Shown: positions 1-5,978, counted from the stretch's first letter. The stretch: 6,357 bases of DNA from Planctomycetaceae bacterium (GCA_947464585.1 CANHYS010000134.1:1-6357), one strand, 5' to 3'. Translations and numbers: made by a program. Notes: generated from the sequence alone by a model not told the origin.

Positions 1-120
<120 letters not shown>

Positions 121-140
121 AGGCGGACGGTCCCACCACC

Positions 141-812
141 ATGACCGACGGTCCCGTCCATCCCATCCCGCTGGCTAGAAAGCTCGCGGCCGAGTTCTTC
201 GGCACGTTCTGTCTCGTCCTGGTGGGCACCGGGGCGATTGTCGTCAACGACGTGTCGGGCGGCGGCGTGACGCCTGTAGGCATCGCACTCTGCTTTGGTT
301 TCGTCGTCATGGCGATGATTCTGGCGTTGGGCGACGTGTCGGGGTCGCACATCAATCCAGCGGTCACCTGCGGCCTCTGCGCGGCGGGACGGTTTCCCGC
401 GGGCCAGGTGATCCCCTACGTCATCAGCCAGTGTGCCGGGGCTATCGCGGCAAGCAGCGTGCTCCGACTGTGCTTTCAACAGCACGCCACACTCGGCGCC
501 ACGCTGCCGGCAGGGTCTGACATGCAGGCGTTCTGTTTCGAACTGCTCCTTACGGCGATCCTGATGTTCACGATCCTCAATGTGTCGGCCCGACCGCTGG
601 TCCTGCTGCTCACGGTGGCCACTGCAGTGGGTGCGGTGATCGCCATGTCGGCCCTCTGGGCAGGGCCTGTCTGCGGCGCGTCGCTCAATCCCGCCCGTTC
701 CCTGGCTCCCGCCCTGCTGACGGGCACCTACACTTCCCTGTGGCTGTATCTTGTCGCGCCCGTGTGCGGCGCCCTGGCCGGCGTCATAGCGTGGCGGGCC
801 GTTCGCGGCTGA
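141..812 (+). CDS. MIP-family channel (aquaporin / glycerol facilitator superfamily)
   Basis: This is a 223-residue inner-membrane channel, close to the usual AqpZ length. It shows the MIP two-fold repeat: six hydrophobic helices at about 15-36, 46-64, 89-111, 130-149, 153-174 and 200-220; conserved helix glutamates E18 (AAEFFGTF) and E134 (FCFELLLTAIL); and two NPA boxes, SGSHINPAVT (N72) and ASLNPARS (N183, with R186). It should conduct water and/or small neutral solutes passively. By-eye alignment to E. coli AqpZ puts F52, A171, A180 and R186 at the four aromatic/arginine filter positions. AqpZ has F, H, T, R, so the pore looks wider and less strictly water-selective; the substrate cannot be named. 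I chose the ATG at 141 because the in-frame TTG at 102 would overlap the upstream gene and add a non-conserved, basic leader. No strong Shine-Dalgarno site precedes the ATG. A small membrane protein gene follows after 52 bp. Confidence 0.93.
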   Translation: MTDGPVHPIPLARKLAAEFFGTFCLVLVGTGAIVVNDVSGGGVTPVGIALCFGFVVMAMILALGDVSGSHINPAVTCGLCAAGRFPAGQVIPYVISQCAGAIAASSVLRLCFQQHATLGATLPAGSDMQAFCFELLLTAILMFTILNVSARPLVLLLTVATAVGAVIAMSALWAGPVCGASLNPARSLAPALLTGTYTSLWLYLVAPVCGALAGVIAWRAVRG

Positions 813-864
813 GCCAGCCGGAACAGGCGTTTTCCGAATCAGGCGTTTCCTGGAGTGGACGGTC

Positions 865-1209
865 ATGGAGTCCCCCCCGCATCAGCCCTTTCGCCTCACC
901 GACAGCCCATGGTTCTGGGGACTGGCGTTTTCGATGATGGCGCTCGTCGGCATCGGGCTCATCGCACGGAAGTTCGACGCGCGGCAGCGGCAGGTCGAGG
1001 GCCGGTTTCTGGGGAGGCAGCAGGCGGCGATCGAGCGATCGCGGCGGTCGGCCGGCCTGCCGCCGGTCGATCTGGCCGAGGAGGCCCACGACCGGGAGAT
1101 CGCGCAGCCTCGTCGCATCGTGCCGCTCTGGACGCTCGCCACCGCCGCCGGTCTGGCCGCCATCGGCTCCGGCGTCATGCTCCATCGCGAATGGCGGTCT
1201 ACCCGATGA
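865..1209 (+). CDS. small two-helix membrane protein, hypothetical
   Basis: The product is 114 residues long and I do not recognise a family. It has a short polar N-terminus (MESPPHQPFRLTDS), a first hydrophobic helix at about 16-34 (FWGLAFSMMALVGIGLIA), a strongly basic, probably helical middle part at about 35-84 rich in Arg, Gln and Glu, a second hydrophobic helix at about 86-106, and a short basic tail. The Arg-rich loop suggests a cytoplasmic loop with both ends outside, but the tail is basic too, so topology is uncertain. GGAG at 852-855 lies 9 nt before the ATG and supports this start. The gene lies 52 bp after the channel gene on the same strand, so they may be co-expressed. Its last 11 bp overlap the 3' end of the convergent VWA gene. 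It could be an accessory subunit or simply a lineage-specific membrane protein. Confidence 0.7.
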   Translation: MESPPHQPFRLTDSPWFWGLAFSMMALVGIGLIARKFDARQRQVEGRFLGRQQAAIERSRRSAGLPPVDLAEEAHDREIAQPRRIVPLWTLATAAGLAAIGSGVMLHREWRSTR

Positions 1210-2926
1210 TGCTGCGGCGGCGGGAAACGTAGTCCCAGACGACGAAACGGTCCAGTTCCTTGCCGGCCGTGAAGAAGACGCGGCCCTTGGCCGTCTCAGC
1301 AAGCTTGTAGGCGAACTGGATGTCCTCCCGCGACTGCGACCAGCCCGAAAGCAGGAAGACATTCACGGTGATCCCCTCGCGGCGGCAGGCCTGGGCCTCG
1401 CGGAGCGTCGCCTCCTCGGTCCGCCGGTGCGGCGGATAGAGCAGGAAGAGCTGGCTCCCCTCGAAGTGCGCCGTCGGCAGGCCGTCGGTGATGATGATCA
1501 CCTGCTTGTTGGGCGTGTCTTGCCTCGCCAGATGCTGCCGCGAGAGCTGGAGCGCGTGCTGGATGTTGGTGAAGTGAGGCGGGATGTCGGTCTCCGCGAT
1601 GTTTGGATCGCTCATGTCGGCCCGCAGTCGAACGACCGAGTCGAAGATCGTGACCGGCTTCGGCATCAGCTTCACGATCTCGCCCGCGGGCCGCGGCTTC
1701 GCGACGGAATACATCTCGATGAACTGCAGGTAATCCCCCGGATACTCCTTCTGCACGAGCCCCTGCAGGGCGAGTGCCATCCGCTTCACGCTGACGTGCA
1801 AGCCGCCGTAGCGCATCGAGCCGCTCATGTCGAGCACGACCGTGGTGGCGCATTTTGGCGAATTGCGGGTGCGGTGCACCTCGATGTCGCGGGGCGTGAG
1901 TCTCAGCCCGCCGTTGGAACCAGCCGTGGCACCGCCAGGTTCACCCGCCTGCCGCAGCATCGCGTTGACGAGCGAGCCGGGGATGTCCATGTGGGCCACG
2001 GAGTCGCCGAATTCGTAGGGCCGCGTCGGCACCAGTTCCACCGCGCCGTCGCCGACAATCGCGCCCTGATGCCGGCCGGTCCGCGAGGGATCGAGCGCTG
2101 AAAAGATCTGCTCGAGGAGCTTGCCTTGAAACGTTCGCAACGCCTTGGGGGTGAGTTCGTACCCGCGCTTCGTCCGTTCGAGCCCCTGCTGGGCCGCCGC
2201 CTGCTCGACCAGTTCCTGCACCTGACGGCGGAGCATGTCGAGCTCGTCCATCTGCCCCTGTTCGAGAAACTGGCCCAGCGCCTCCATGTCGATCAGGCCG
2301 ACGCGGGCGTTCTTCTTCGCCTCCTCGAGCTGCCGCAGCAGTTCGTCGATCGTCTCGAGTTCCTCCTTCACCTCCAGCGCCTCGGGCACCGAGAGTTTTT
2401 CCCTCCCGGTGAAGGTCCACTTCGCCGACAGTTCATCGACTTGGTAGGCCTCACCGAGGCGGTCGATCAGGCCGACGAGCTGCATGCCAAACCGGCTCTG
2501 GTCGTCGTCCTGCGCATACCAGAGCCGCTCGATCTGCCGGATCTGCTCCTCGCGGACAGCCCGCTGGAATGCGTCGCGATGCTTGGCGGGCGGCTGCACC
2601 TGCTGGGCCGCGGCATGGAAGGCCTTCCGCGCCTTCTTCCGCACGCTGTCGGCCTCGTAGCGTTCGAGGATCTTCCGCTTGCGGGCCTCGAGCTCCTCGA
2701 TCATCCGGGCGAGCGAGGGCCCGAGCCCCCTGATCTGCTCCGGATCGAGCATGACTGCTTCGGCGAGCTGTTCCTCGGTCAGTTCGTCGATGTCGCCAAA
2801 CTCGAGCATGTGCTCCATCGCGGGCGTGACGAGGTCGACCTGCGGCGGCCGCGGCGGCGGGATCCGCGCGGGGTCGTAGCGCTGGTAGCTGTGGACGATT
2901 CCGCCGAGTGTGTCGCGGTTGGGCAT
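1199..2926 (-). CDS. VWA-domain protein, partner of the MoxR/ChlI-like ATPase
   Basis: This 575-residue protein has no signal peptide or membrane helix and is probably cytoplasmic. The first 350 residues are charged and helix-rich, with likely coiled coils near 72-132 and 184-248. A conserved-looking linker at about 297-350 (VPTRPYEFGDSVAHMD, then GGLRLTPRDIEVHRTRN) leads into a C-terminal VWA domain at about 358-560. The MIDAS metal site is complete: DMSGS (D366, S368, S370), T453 in HFTNIQHAL and D481 in IIITDGLP. This is the arrangement of VWA proteins encoded with ChlI/MoxR-type AAA+ ATPases, where the VWA subunit binds the client or couples ATPase motion to it. The ATPase gene lies 227 bp upstream on the same strand. 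The ATG at 2926 lacks a clear Shine-Dalgarno site, so the start is less certain than the domain call. The stop is TAG. The client is unknown; a metal-chelatase role is not supported because no chelatase H-subunit is seen. Confidence 0.9.
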   Translation of the reverse strand: MPNRDTLGGIVHSYQRYDPARIPPPRPPQVDLVTPAMEHMLEFGDIDELTEEQLAEAVMLDPEQIRGLGPSLARMIEELEARKRKILERYEADSVRKKARKAFHAAAQQVQPPAKHRDAFQRAVREEQIRQIERLWYAQDDDQSRFGMQLVGLIDRLGEAYQVDELSAKWTFTGREKLSVPEALEVKEELETIDELLRQLEEAKKNARVGLIDMEALGQFLEQGQMDELDMLRRQVQELVEQAAAQQGLERTKRGYELTPKALRTFQGKLLEQIFSALDPSRTGRHQGAIVGDGAVELVPTRPYEFGDSVAHMDIPGSLVNAMLRQAGEPGGATAGSNGGLRLTPRDIEVHRTRNSPKCATTVVLDMSGSMRYGGLHVSVKRMALALQGLVQKEYPGDYLQFIEMYSVAKPRPAGEIVKLMPKPVTIFDSVVRLRADMSDPNIAETDIPPHFTNIQHALQLSRQHLARQDTPNKQVIIITDGLPTAHFEGSQLFLLYPPHRRTEEATLREAQACRREGITVNVFLLSGWSQSREDIQFAYKLAETAKGRVFFTAGKELDRFVVWDYVSRRRSIIG

Positions 2927-2987
2927 GGGTGAAGTGCTTTCGGAACGCGGTCTGCAAGGCCTTCATCAACGTTGTGGCGACGGTTCA

Positions 2988-3114
2988 GGGCTGCCCATGC
3001 CCCGTCGCCGGACGTTCGTTACGGCATCCTGCCTTCACTCACTCGATGCTGACTGCGCTCCGGCATCCTGCCTCCGCTTGTCAGCAACGCCGGCTCCCGG
3101 GACATGGGCAGCCC
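2988..3114. repeat. 127-bp segment bounded by 17-bp inverted repeats (MITE- or REP-like)
   Basis: The left arm 2988-3004 begins gggctgcccatg and the right arm 3098-3114 ends catgggcagccc. They are reverse complements at 16 of 17 positions, the only mismatch being 3000/3102. Inside lie a direct repeat (3022-3034 and 3061-3073) and a small dyad, gctgac at 3048-3053 with gtcagc at 3080-3085. The segment fills most of the 227-bp gap between the AAA+ and VWA genes and contains no convincing ORF. A non-autonomous palindromic element that inserted into this operon is one explanation; a structured RNA in the inter-cistronic transcript is another. No clear target-site duplication is visible. Confidence 0.55.
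3022..3073. repeat. pair of 13-bp direct repeats within the inter-cistronic element
   Basis: CGGCATCCTGCCT occurs at 3022-3034 and again at 3061-3073, a 39-bp period. The copies do not extend further on either side. Both lie inside the inverted-repeat-bounded segment between the AAA+ and VWA genes. Confidence 0.5.
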
Positions 3115-3153
3115 CTCACGGAATCCGCAGGGGGCATCAGGCGGGGAGCGAAT

Positions 3154-4596
3154 TTACCTCATCCCTCCCGTGTCGTAGATCGTGCGGCCGTGGGACTGGA
3201 GCCGTGAGATGCGTTCGGTGGCGTAGAGGCCGGCGAGCACGAACTCGATGCAGCTGGCCCGCACGGCAGGGTCGGCCGAGACGTTCACTTCGAAGGCCTT
3301 TTCCCAGACTGCCGGCACCTCCCCAACTTTTTCCTGGTAGGTCGCCGACGGCACCATGTCGCCCACCTCGATCTTCACGCCCTGGGCAAACACCTTCGCG
3401 ATCTCGTCGAGACCGTGCTTCTCCACGTGTTCCTCGAACACCGTCGCGATCGCCTCCGCGACGACGCTGTCGAGCACCTGCCGCTCGGTCATCTGGTGGC
3501 TACCCATCAGGTCGAGCTCCAGCTTGCCGAGGCTCGACGCGTAGAGATGGCCAAGGTCGCTGATTCTCGGCACGGCTGGCCGCTCGCCGAGCCGCACGGC
3601 CCGCTGCCGGGCGCTGGCGATCACCGTCTCGTAGTTGGCAATCGAGAAGCGGGCGCTCACCCCGGACTGCTGGTCGATGAACTTGCTCTTCCGTGCGGCG
3701 ATCGTGATCTGCTCGAGGATCTCCTTCATGAAGGAGGGCACGGCGACGGGCCACTCGCCCCCCAGATCGACGCCGGCCTCCTGCTCCGCCACGCGGATGC
3801 CGAGGTCGCGATCGCGCGGGTAGTGCGTGTGGATCACGGAGCCGATGCGGTCCTTGAGCTGCGGAATCACCTTCCCCGAGCGGTTGTAGGTGGACGGGTT
3901 CGCCGAGAAGAGCAGCACGCAATCGATGTCGAACTTCACAGGATAGCCGCGGATCTGCACGTCGCGTTCCTCGAGGATGTTGAACATCCCGACCTGCACC
4001 AGTTCGTCGAGTTCGGGGAGTTCGTTCATGGCGAAGATGCCACGGTGCATCCGCGGGATGAGCCCGAGATGCAGCGCCTCCTCGCTCGCCATGCTCGTGC
4101 CGCCGGCCAGTTTGGCCGGGTCGATCTCGCCGATGATGTCGGCGAACTTCGTGCCCGGGGCCAGCCGCTCCGCGTAGCGATCATCCCGATGCCACCAGGC
4201 GATCGGCACCTCCCGTGGATCCCGGCCAGCCACCAGCCGGCGGCCGGCGGACGTGATCGGCGCATACGGGTCGTCGTGAAGTGGGATCGACGGATCGTCG
4301 AGATAGGGCAGATGCTCGTCGAGAAACCGCACGAGCAGACGCATCAGCCGGCTCTTCGCCTGCCCCTTCTCGCCGAGAAAGAGCATGTCGTGGCCGGCGA
4401 GCAGGGCGATGTTGATCTCGGGGATCACGGTGTCGTCGTAGCCGACGATGCCGGGAAAGAGTTCCTCGCCGTCGCGAAGACACCGCGTGAAGTTCGTGCG
4501 GAGTTCGTCTTTTACGGCGCGACTCTTCCAGCCGCTCGCGCGGAGGTCTGCAAGGGTGCGGGGAAGGGGGGGGTGTGGGTGCTGCGGTTGCGTCAT
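3154..4596 (-). CDS. MoxR/ChlI-like AAA+ ATPase
   Basis: This 480-residue cytoplasmic protein has an AAA+ module at about 45-345. Walker A is GEKGQAKS (75-82), with Ala where classical P-loops have Gly, as is common in MoxR proteins. The Walker B region is [11 protein letters not shown] (186-196), with Asn191 before the catalytic Glu192 where most AAA+ proteins have Asp. Sensor 1 is N233 in [10 protein letters not shown], and R250 in QLKDRIGS is the likely arginine finger. A helical C-terminal region follows. Members form rings that remodel proteins together with a VWA partner, and that partner is encoded 227 bp downstream. I chose the ATG at 4596 rather than an in-frame ATG at 4650: AAGGA at 4608-4612 lies 11 nt ahead of it, and a TACAAT box at 4628-4633 would place transcription start downstream of 4650. 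Codons 8-11 carry a C8 run. The stop is TAA. It may be annotated elsewhere as a magnesium chelatase subunit, but chelation is not supported by context. Confidence 0.92.
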   Translation of the reverse strand: MTQPQHPHPPLPRTLADLRASGWKSRAVKDELRTNFTRCLRDGEELFPGIVGYDDTVIPEINIALLAGHDMLFLGEKGQAKSRLMRLLVRFLDEHLPYLDDPSIPLHDDPYAPITSAGRRLVAGRDPREVPIAWWHRDDRYAERLAPGTKFADIIGEIDPAKLAGGTSMASEEALHLGLIPRMHRGIFAMNELPELDELVQVGMFNILEERDVQIRGYPVKFDIDCVLLFSANPSTYNRSGKVIPQLKDRIGSVIHTHYPRDRDLGIRVAEQEAGVDLGGEWPVAVPSFMKEILEQITIAARKSKFIDQQSGVSARFSIANYETVIASARQRAVRLGERPAVPRISDLGHLYASSLGKLELDLMGSHQMTERQVLDSVVAEAIATVFEEHVEKHGLDEIAKVFAQGVKIEVGDMVPSATYQEKVGEVPAVWEKAFEVNVSADPAVRASCIEFVLAGLYATERISRLQSHGRTIYDTGGMR

Positions 4597-4604
4597 CGGG
4601 CAAA

Positions 4605-4614
4605 TTTTCCTTCT
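4605..4614 (-). promoter_or_regulatory. Shine-Dalgarno site deciding the ATPase start
   Basis: Read on the minus strand this is AGAAGGAAAA, with AAGGA at 4612-4608, 11 nt before the ATG at 4596-4594. Nothing comparable precedes the alternative ATG at 4650. Confidence 0.5.
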
Positions 4615-4627
4615 GAGGTTCGCCCTG

Positions 4628-4633
4628 ATTGTA
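4628..4633 (-). promoter_or_regulatory. candidate -10 box (TACAAT) for the AAA+/VWA genes
   Basis: The minus strand reads TACAAT here, 31 nt before the chosen ATG, so a start near 4621 would give a leader of about 25 nt containing the ribosome site. At the standard 17-bp spacing the -35 position reads CACGTC, which is poor. This may therefore be an activator-dependent promoter or chance. There is no experimental support. Confidence 0.3.
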
Positions 4634-4683
4634 GGCGAGCCGACGCCCATGACGTGAGAAGACTGCCAAAGTTCGTCATCTCA

Positions 4684-4700
4684 GGGCCGCGGCACGGCCC
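4684..4700. repeat. GC-only hairpin upstream of the ATPase gene
   Basis: GGGCCG (4684-4689) and CGGCCC (4695-4700) form a perfect 6-bp stem around a 5-nt loop. It lies 8 bp from the first 70-bp repeat, on the ATPase side. No T-run follows on either strand, so it is not a classical intrinsic terminator. It could still slow read-through from the kinase gene. Confidence 0.4.
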
Positions 4701-4707
4701 GAGGGCA

Positions 4708-4777
4708 GATCCCGTCGCTGACGCTCAGGGCTTGTATGGGAGCGTCGAATACAAGCCCCCGGCGTGAGCCGGGGGAT
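4708..4777. repeat. 70-bp structured direct repeat, copy 1
   Basis: The unit is identical to the copy at 4790-4859 except at one base (G4738 versus C4820). It contains three inverted repeats: A, gacgctc (4720-4726) with gagcgtc (4740-4746); B, gggcttgtat (4728-4737) with atacaagccc (4749-4758); and C, cccccggc (4756-4763) with gccggggg (4768-4775) around a GTGA loop. A and B interleave, and B and C share three bases. The unit lies between the 3' end of the kinase gene and the 5' end of the ATPase gene, both on the minus strand. A dispersed REP-like element is the most likely identity. No adjacent T-run suggests a standard terminator. Confidence 0.85.
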
Positions 4778-4789
4778 TGCGTCGGACGT

Positions 4790-4859
4790 GATCCCGTCGC
4801 TGACGCTCAGGGCTTGTATCGGAGCGTCGAATACAAGCCCCCGGCGTGAGCCGGGGGAT
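4790..4859. repeat. 70-bp structured direct repeat, copy 2
   Basis: This is the second tandem copy, 82 bp after the first, with a 12-bp spacer (4778-4789). Its inverted repeats are A 4802-4808/4822-4828, B 4810-4819/4831-4840 and C 4838-4845/4850-4857. The only difference from copy 1 lies in the B loop and leaves every stem intact. It begins 23 bp past the kinase stop codon, so it would form the 3' end structure of the kinase transcript, where it could stabilise the mRNA or attenuate read-through into the ATPase gene. Confidence 0.85.
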
Positions 4860-4882
4860 ACCCTGCTTCCCGTGCAGCAGGC

Positions 4883-5773
4883 CTAGGACGCCTGCTGTTG
4901 CTGCACCGGCAGGCGGATCGTGATCGCCGTGCCCTTGCCGGGAGCGCTCTCCACGCGGATTCTGCCGCGGTGGGCGTCCACGATCTCCTTGCAGGCCGAC
5001 AGGCCGAGGCCCGTGCCCCCCTTGCCGGTCTCGTCGGGCCCCGACTTGGTCGAGAACCGTGGCTCGAAGATCCGCCGCATCACCTCGGGGGTCATGCCGC
5101 AGCCGGTGTCGCGAACCATCAGGTCAACCAGCCCGGAGGCTTCGTCGCACGACAGCCGGAGGATCAGGCGGCCGCCCCCAGCCATCGCCTGCCGGGCATT
5201 CACGAGCAGGTTCAAGAGCACCTGCTGGAGTTGTCCCGGGTTGCCCGACACCTTCGGCACCGGGGCGTATTCACGCTCCACCTGGACGCGGTATTTCATC
5301 AGCTCCCGCTCGAGCAGCACGAGCACGTCTTCGATCAACAGGTGGAGGTTCACCGGCTCGAACCTGGCGGAGCCGGATCGCGACATGCCGAGCACGCTGG
5401 CGGTGATCTTCGCAGCCCGGGTGCCCGCCGACAGGATGCGTTCGAGGGCCTTGTCACGGGTCGGCTGGTCTCGATGGCGGAGCCCCATCTTGGCGTAGTT
5501 GAGGATCGTCGTCAGGGCGTTGTTGAACTCGTGCGTGGTGGTGCCCAGAAGCTCGCCCAGGCCGGCCAACTTGCGGGCCTCGAGGACCTGCCGGCGGAGT
5601 TCAGCGACCTCGGCGGCATGCCGCAGGCGGGCGACCTCCAGCTGTCGCTGCAGGACCGTGGCCTCGTCGATGCGGCTGGAGGAAACGGCACCGTGGGCTG
5701 CGTGCGCAGGCTGCGGCGTCGGGCCTGCCGTCGGCCGCTCGAATGCCCCAGATGATTGGTCTGTCAGATGCAC
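4883..5773 (-). CDS. soluble sensor histidine kinase without a recognisable sensor domain
   Basis: The product is 296 residues long with no membrane helix, PAS or GAF domain. An N-terminal Pro/Ala/His-rich stretch (1-34) precedes a coiled coil at about 36-70 (LQRQLEVARLRHAAEVAELR). Then comes the HisKA dimerisation domain with the phospho-accepting H81 in THEFNNALTTILNYAKM. The HATPase_c domain shows the N box NLLVNARQAM (N188, N192), G1 DTGCGM (222-227), F box FEPRFSTK (236-243) and G2 GTGLGLS (253-259). All catalytic boxes are intact, so it should autophosphorylate; it resembles NtrB-type soluble kinases. It ends in a short Gln-rich tail. Translation starts at GTG, with a strong GGGGAGGG site on the minus strand (5784-5777). 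No response regulator lies in the window, so the partner and signal are unknown; input may come through a partner protein binding the N-terminal region. The stop is TAG. Confidence 0.93.
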   Translation of the reverse strand: MHLTDQSSGAFERPTAGPTPQPAHAAHGAVSSSRIDEATVLQRQLEVARLRHAAEVAELRRQVLEARKLAGLGELLGTTTHEFNNALTTILNYAKMGLRHRDQPTRDKALERILSAGTRAAKITASVLGMSRSGSARFEPVNLHLLIEDVLVLLERELMKYRVQVEREYAPVPKVSGNPGQLQQVLLNLLVNARQAMAGGGRLILRLSCDEASGLVDLMVRDTGCGMTPEVMRRIFEPRFSTKSGPDETGKGGTGLGLSACKEIVDAHRGRIRVESAPGKGTAITIRLPVQQQQAS

Positions 5774-5776
5774 GAT

Positions 5777-5784
5777 CCCTCCCC
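5777..5784 (-). promoter_or_regulatory. Shine-Dalgarno site for the kinase GTG start
   Basis: The minus strand reads GGGGAGGG, then a GATC tetranucleotide between the GGAGGG core and the GTG at 5773-5771. The strong site supports the non-ATG start; no in-frame ATG with comparable support is seen nearby. Confidence 0.6.
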
Positions 5785-5890
5785 ACCACTCCTACCGACC
5801 GCGGCCCTCGCCGCCTTGCAATTCCGATAGCCGTCGCCCCAACCGCACACCCTCCGCGACAGGCAGGGACGGGGTAATCGGGGGTTTTTG

Positions 5891-5914
5891 CCCCCATCCC
5901 TCACCCCAACCCCC
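5891..5914 (-). other. four-tract G-quadruplex motif
   Basis: On the minus strand, runs of 5, 4, 3 and 5 G are separated by the loops TT, TGA and AT, satisfying the usual pattern of four runs of at least three G with loops of 1-7 nt. The G-rich strand is the coding strand for the kinase and lies about 120-140 nt upstream of its start codon. The last G5 run (5895-5891) can instead pair with C5 at 5884-5880 across a 6-nt loop, giving a competing hairpin. Confidence 0.5.
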
Positions 5915-5948
5915 TGGCAGGCAAGCAGTTGCGTGGCCTCGTGGCGTA

Positions 5949-5978
5949 TCGACCTTCTGGCCTTGCCGACGGTAGAAT
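5949..5978 (+). promoter_or_regulatory. weak candidate promoter for the prepilin-like gene
   Basis: TCGACC (5949-5954) and TAGAAT (5973-5978) are 18 bp apart and resemble -35 and -10 boxes. The -10 box is fair and the -35 box is poor. Transcription from here would give a leader of roughly 100 nt. This is a consensus match by eye only. Confidence 0.2.

Noticed and set aside
824..850. Short direct repeat CAGGCGTTT (824-832 and 840-848) between the channel and the small membrane protein genes
   Set aside because: It is only 9 exact bases with a 16-bp period. It could be chance, and no function is suggested.
2126..2932. Open frame (268 codons) on the + strand, antisense to the VWA gene
   Set aside because: Its sequence is the complement-frame shadow of the helix-rich VWA N-terminus, with no motif or ribosome site of its own.
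3154..4596. Assignment as magnesium chelatase subunit (bchI/chlI)
   Set aside because: The fold is related, but there is no H-subunit or tetrapyrrole gene nearby, and the Walker B Asn variant points to the VWA-paired MoxR/ChlI-like group instead.
4597..4650. Earlier ATG start for the ATPase at 4650
   Set aside because: No ribosome site precedes it, the candidate -10 box lies within the extension, and the AAGGA before the ATG at 4596 is better placed.
3415..4767. Long open frame (450 codons) on the + strand, antisense to the ATPase gene
   Set aside because: The frame lies opposite a clearly conserved AAA+ gene. Its translation is a His/Asp/Leu/Arg-rich shadow with no domain, and it runs on into the non-coding repeats. 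GC-rich codon bias produces such frames.
4708..4859. CRISPR-like array
   Set aside because: There are only two repeats, each 70 bp long, with a 12-bp spacer and multiple dyads and no cas genes. This does not fit repeat and spacer lengths of CRISPR arrays.
4684..4859. Rho-independent terminator for the kinase gene
   Set aside because: Several strong stems exist but none is followed by a T-run in the direction of transcription, so an intrinsic terminator cannot be claimed.
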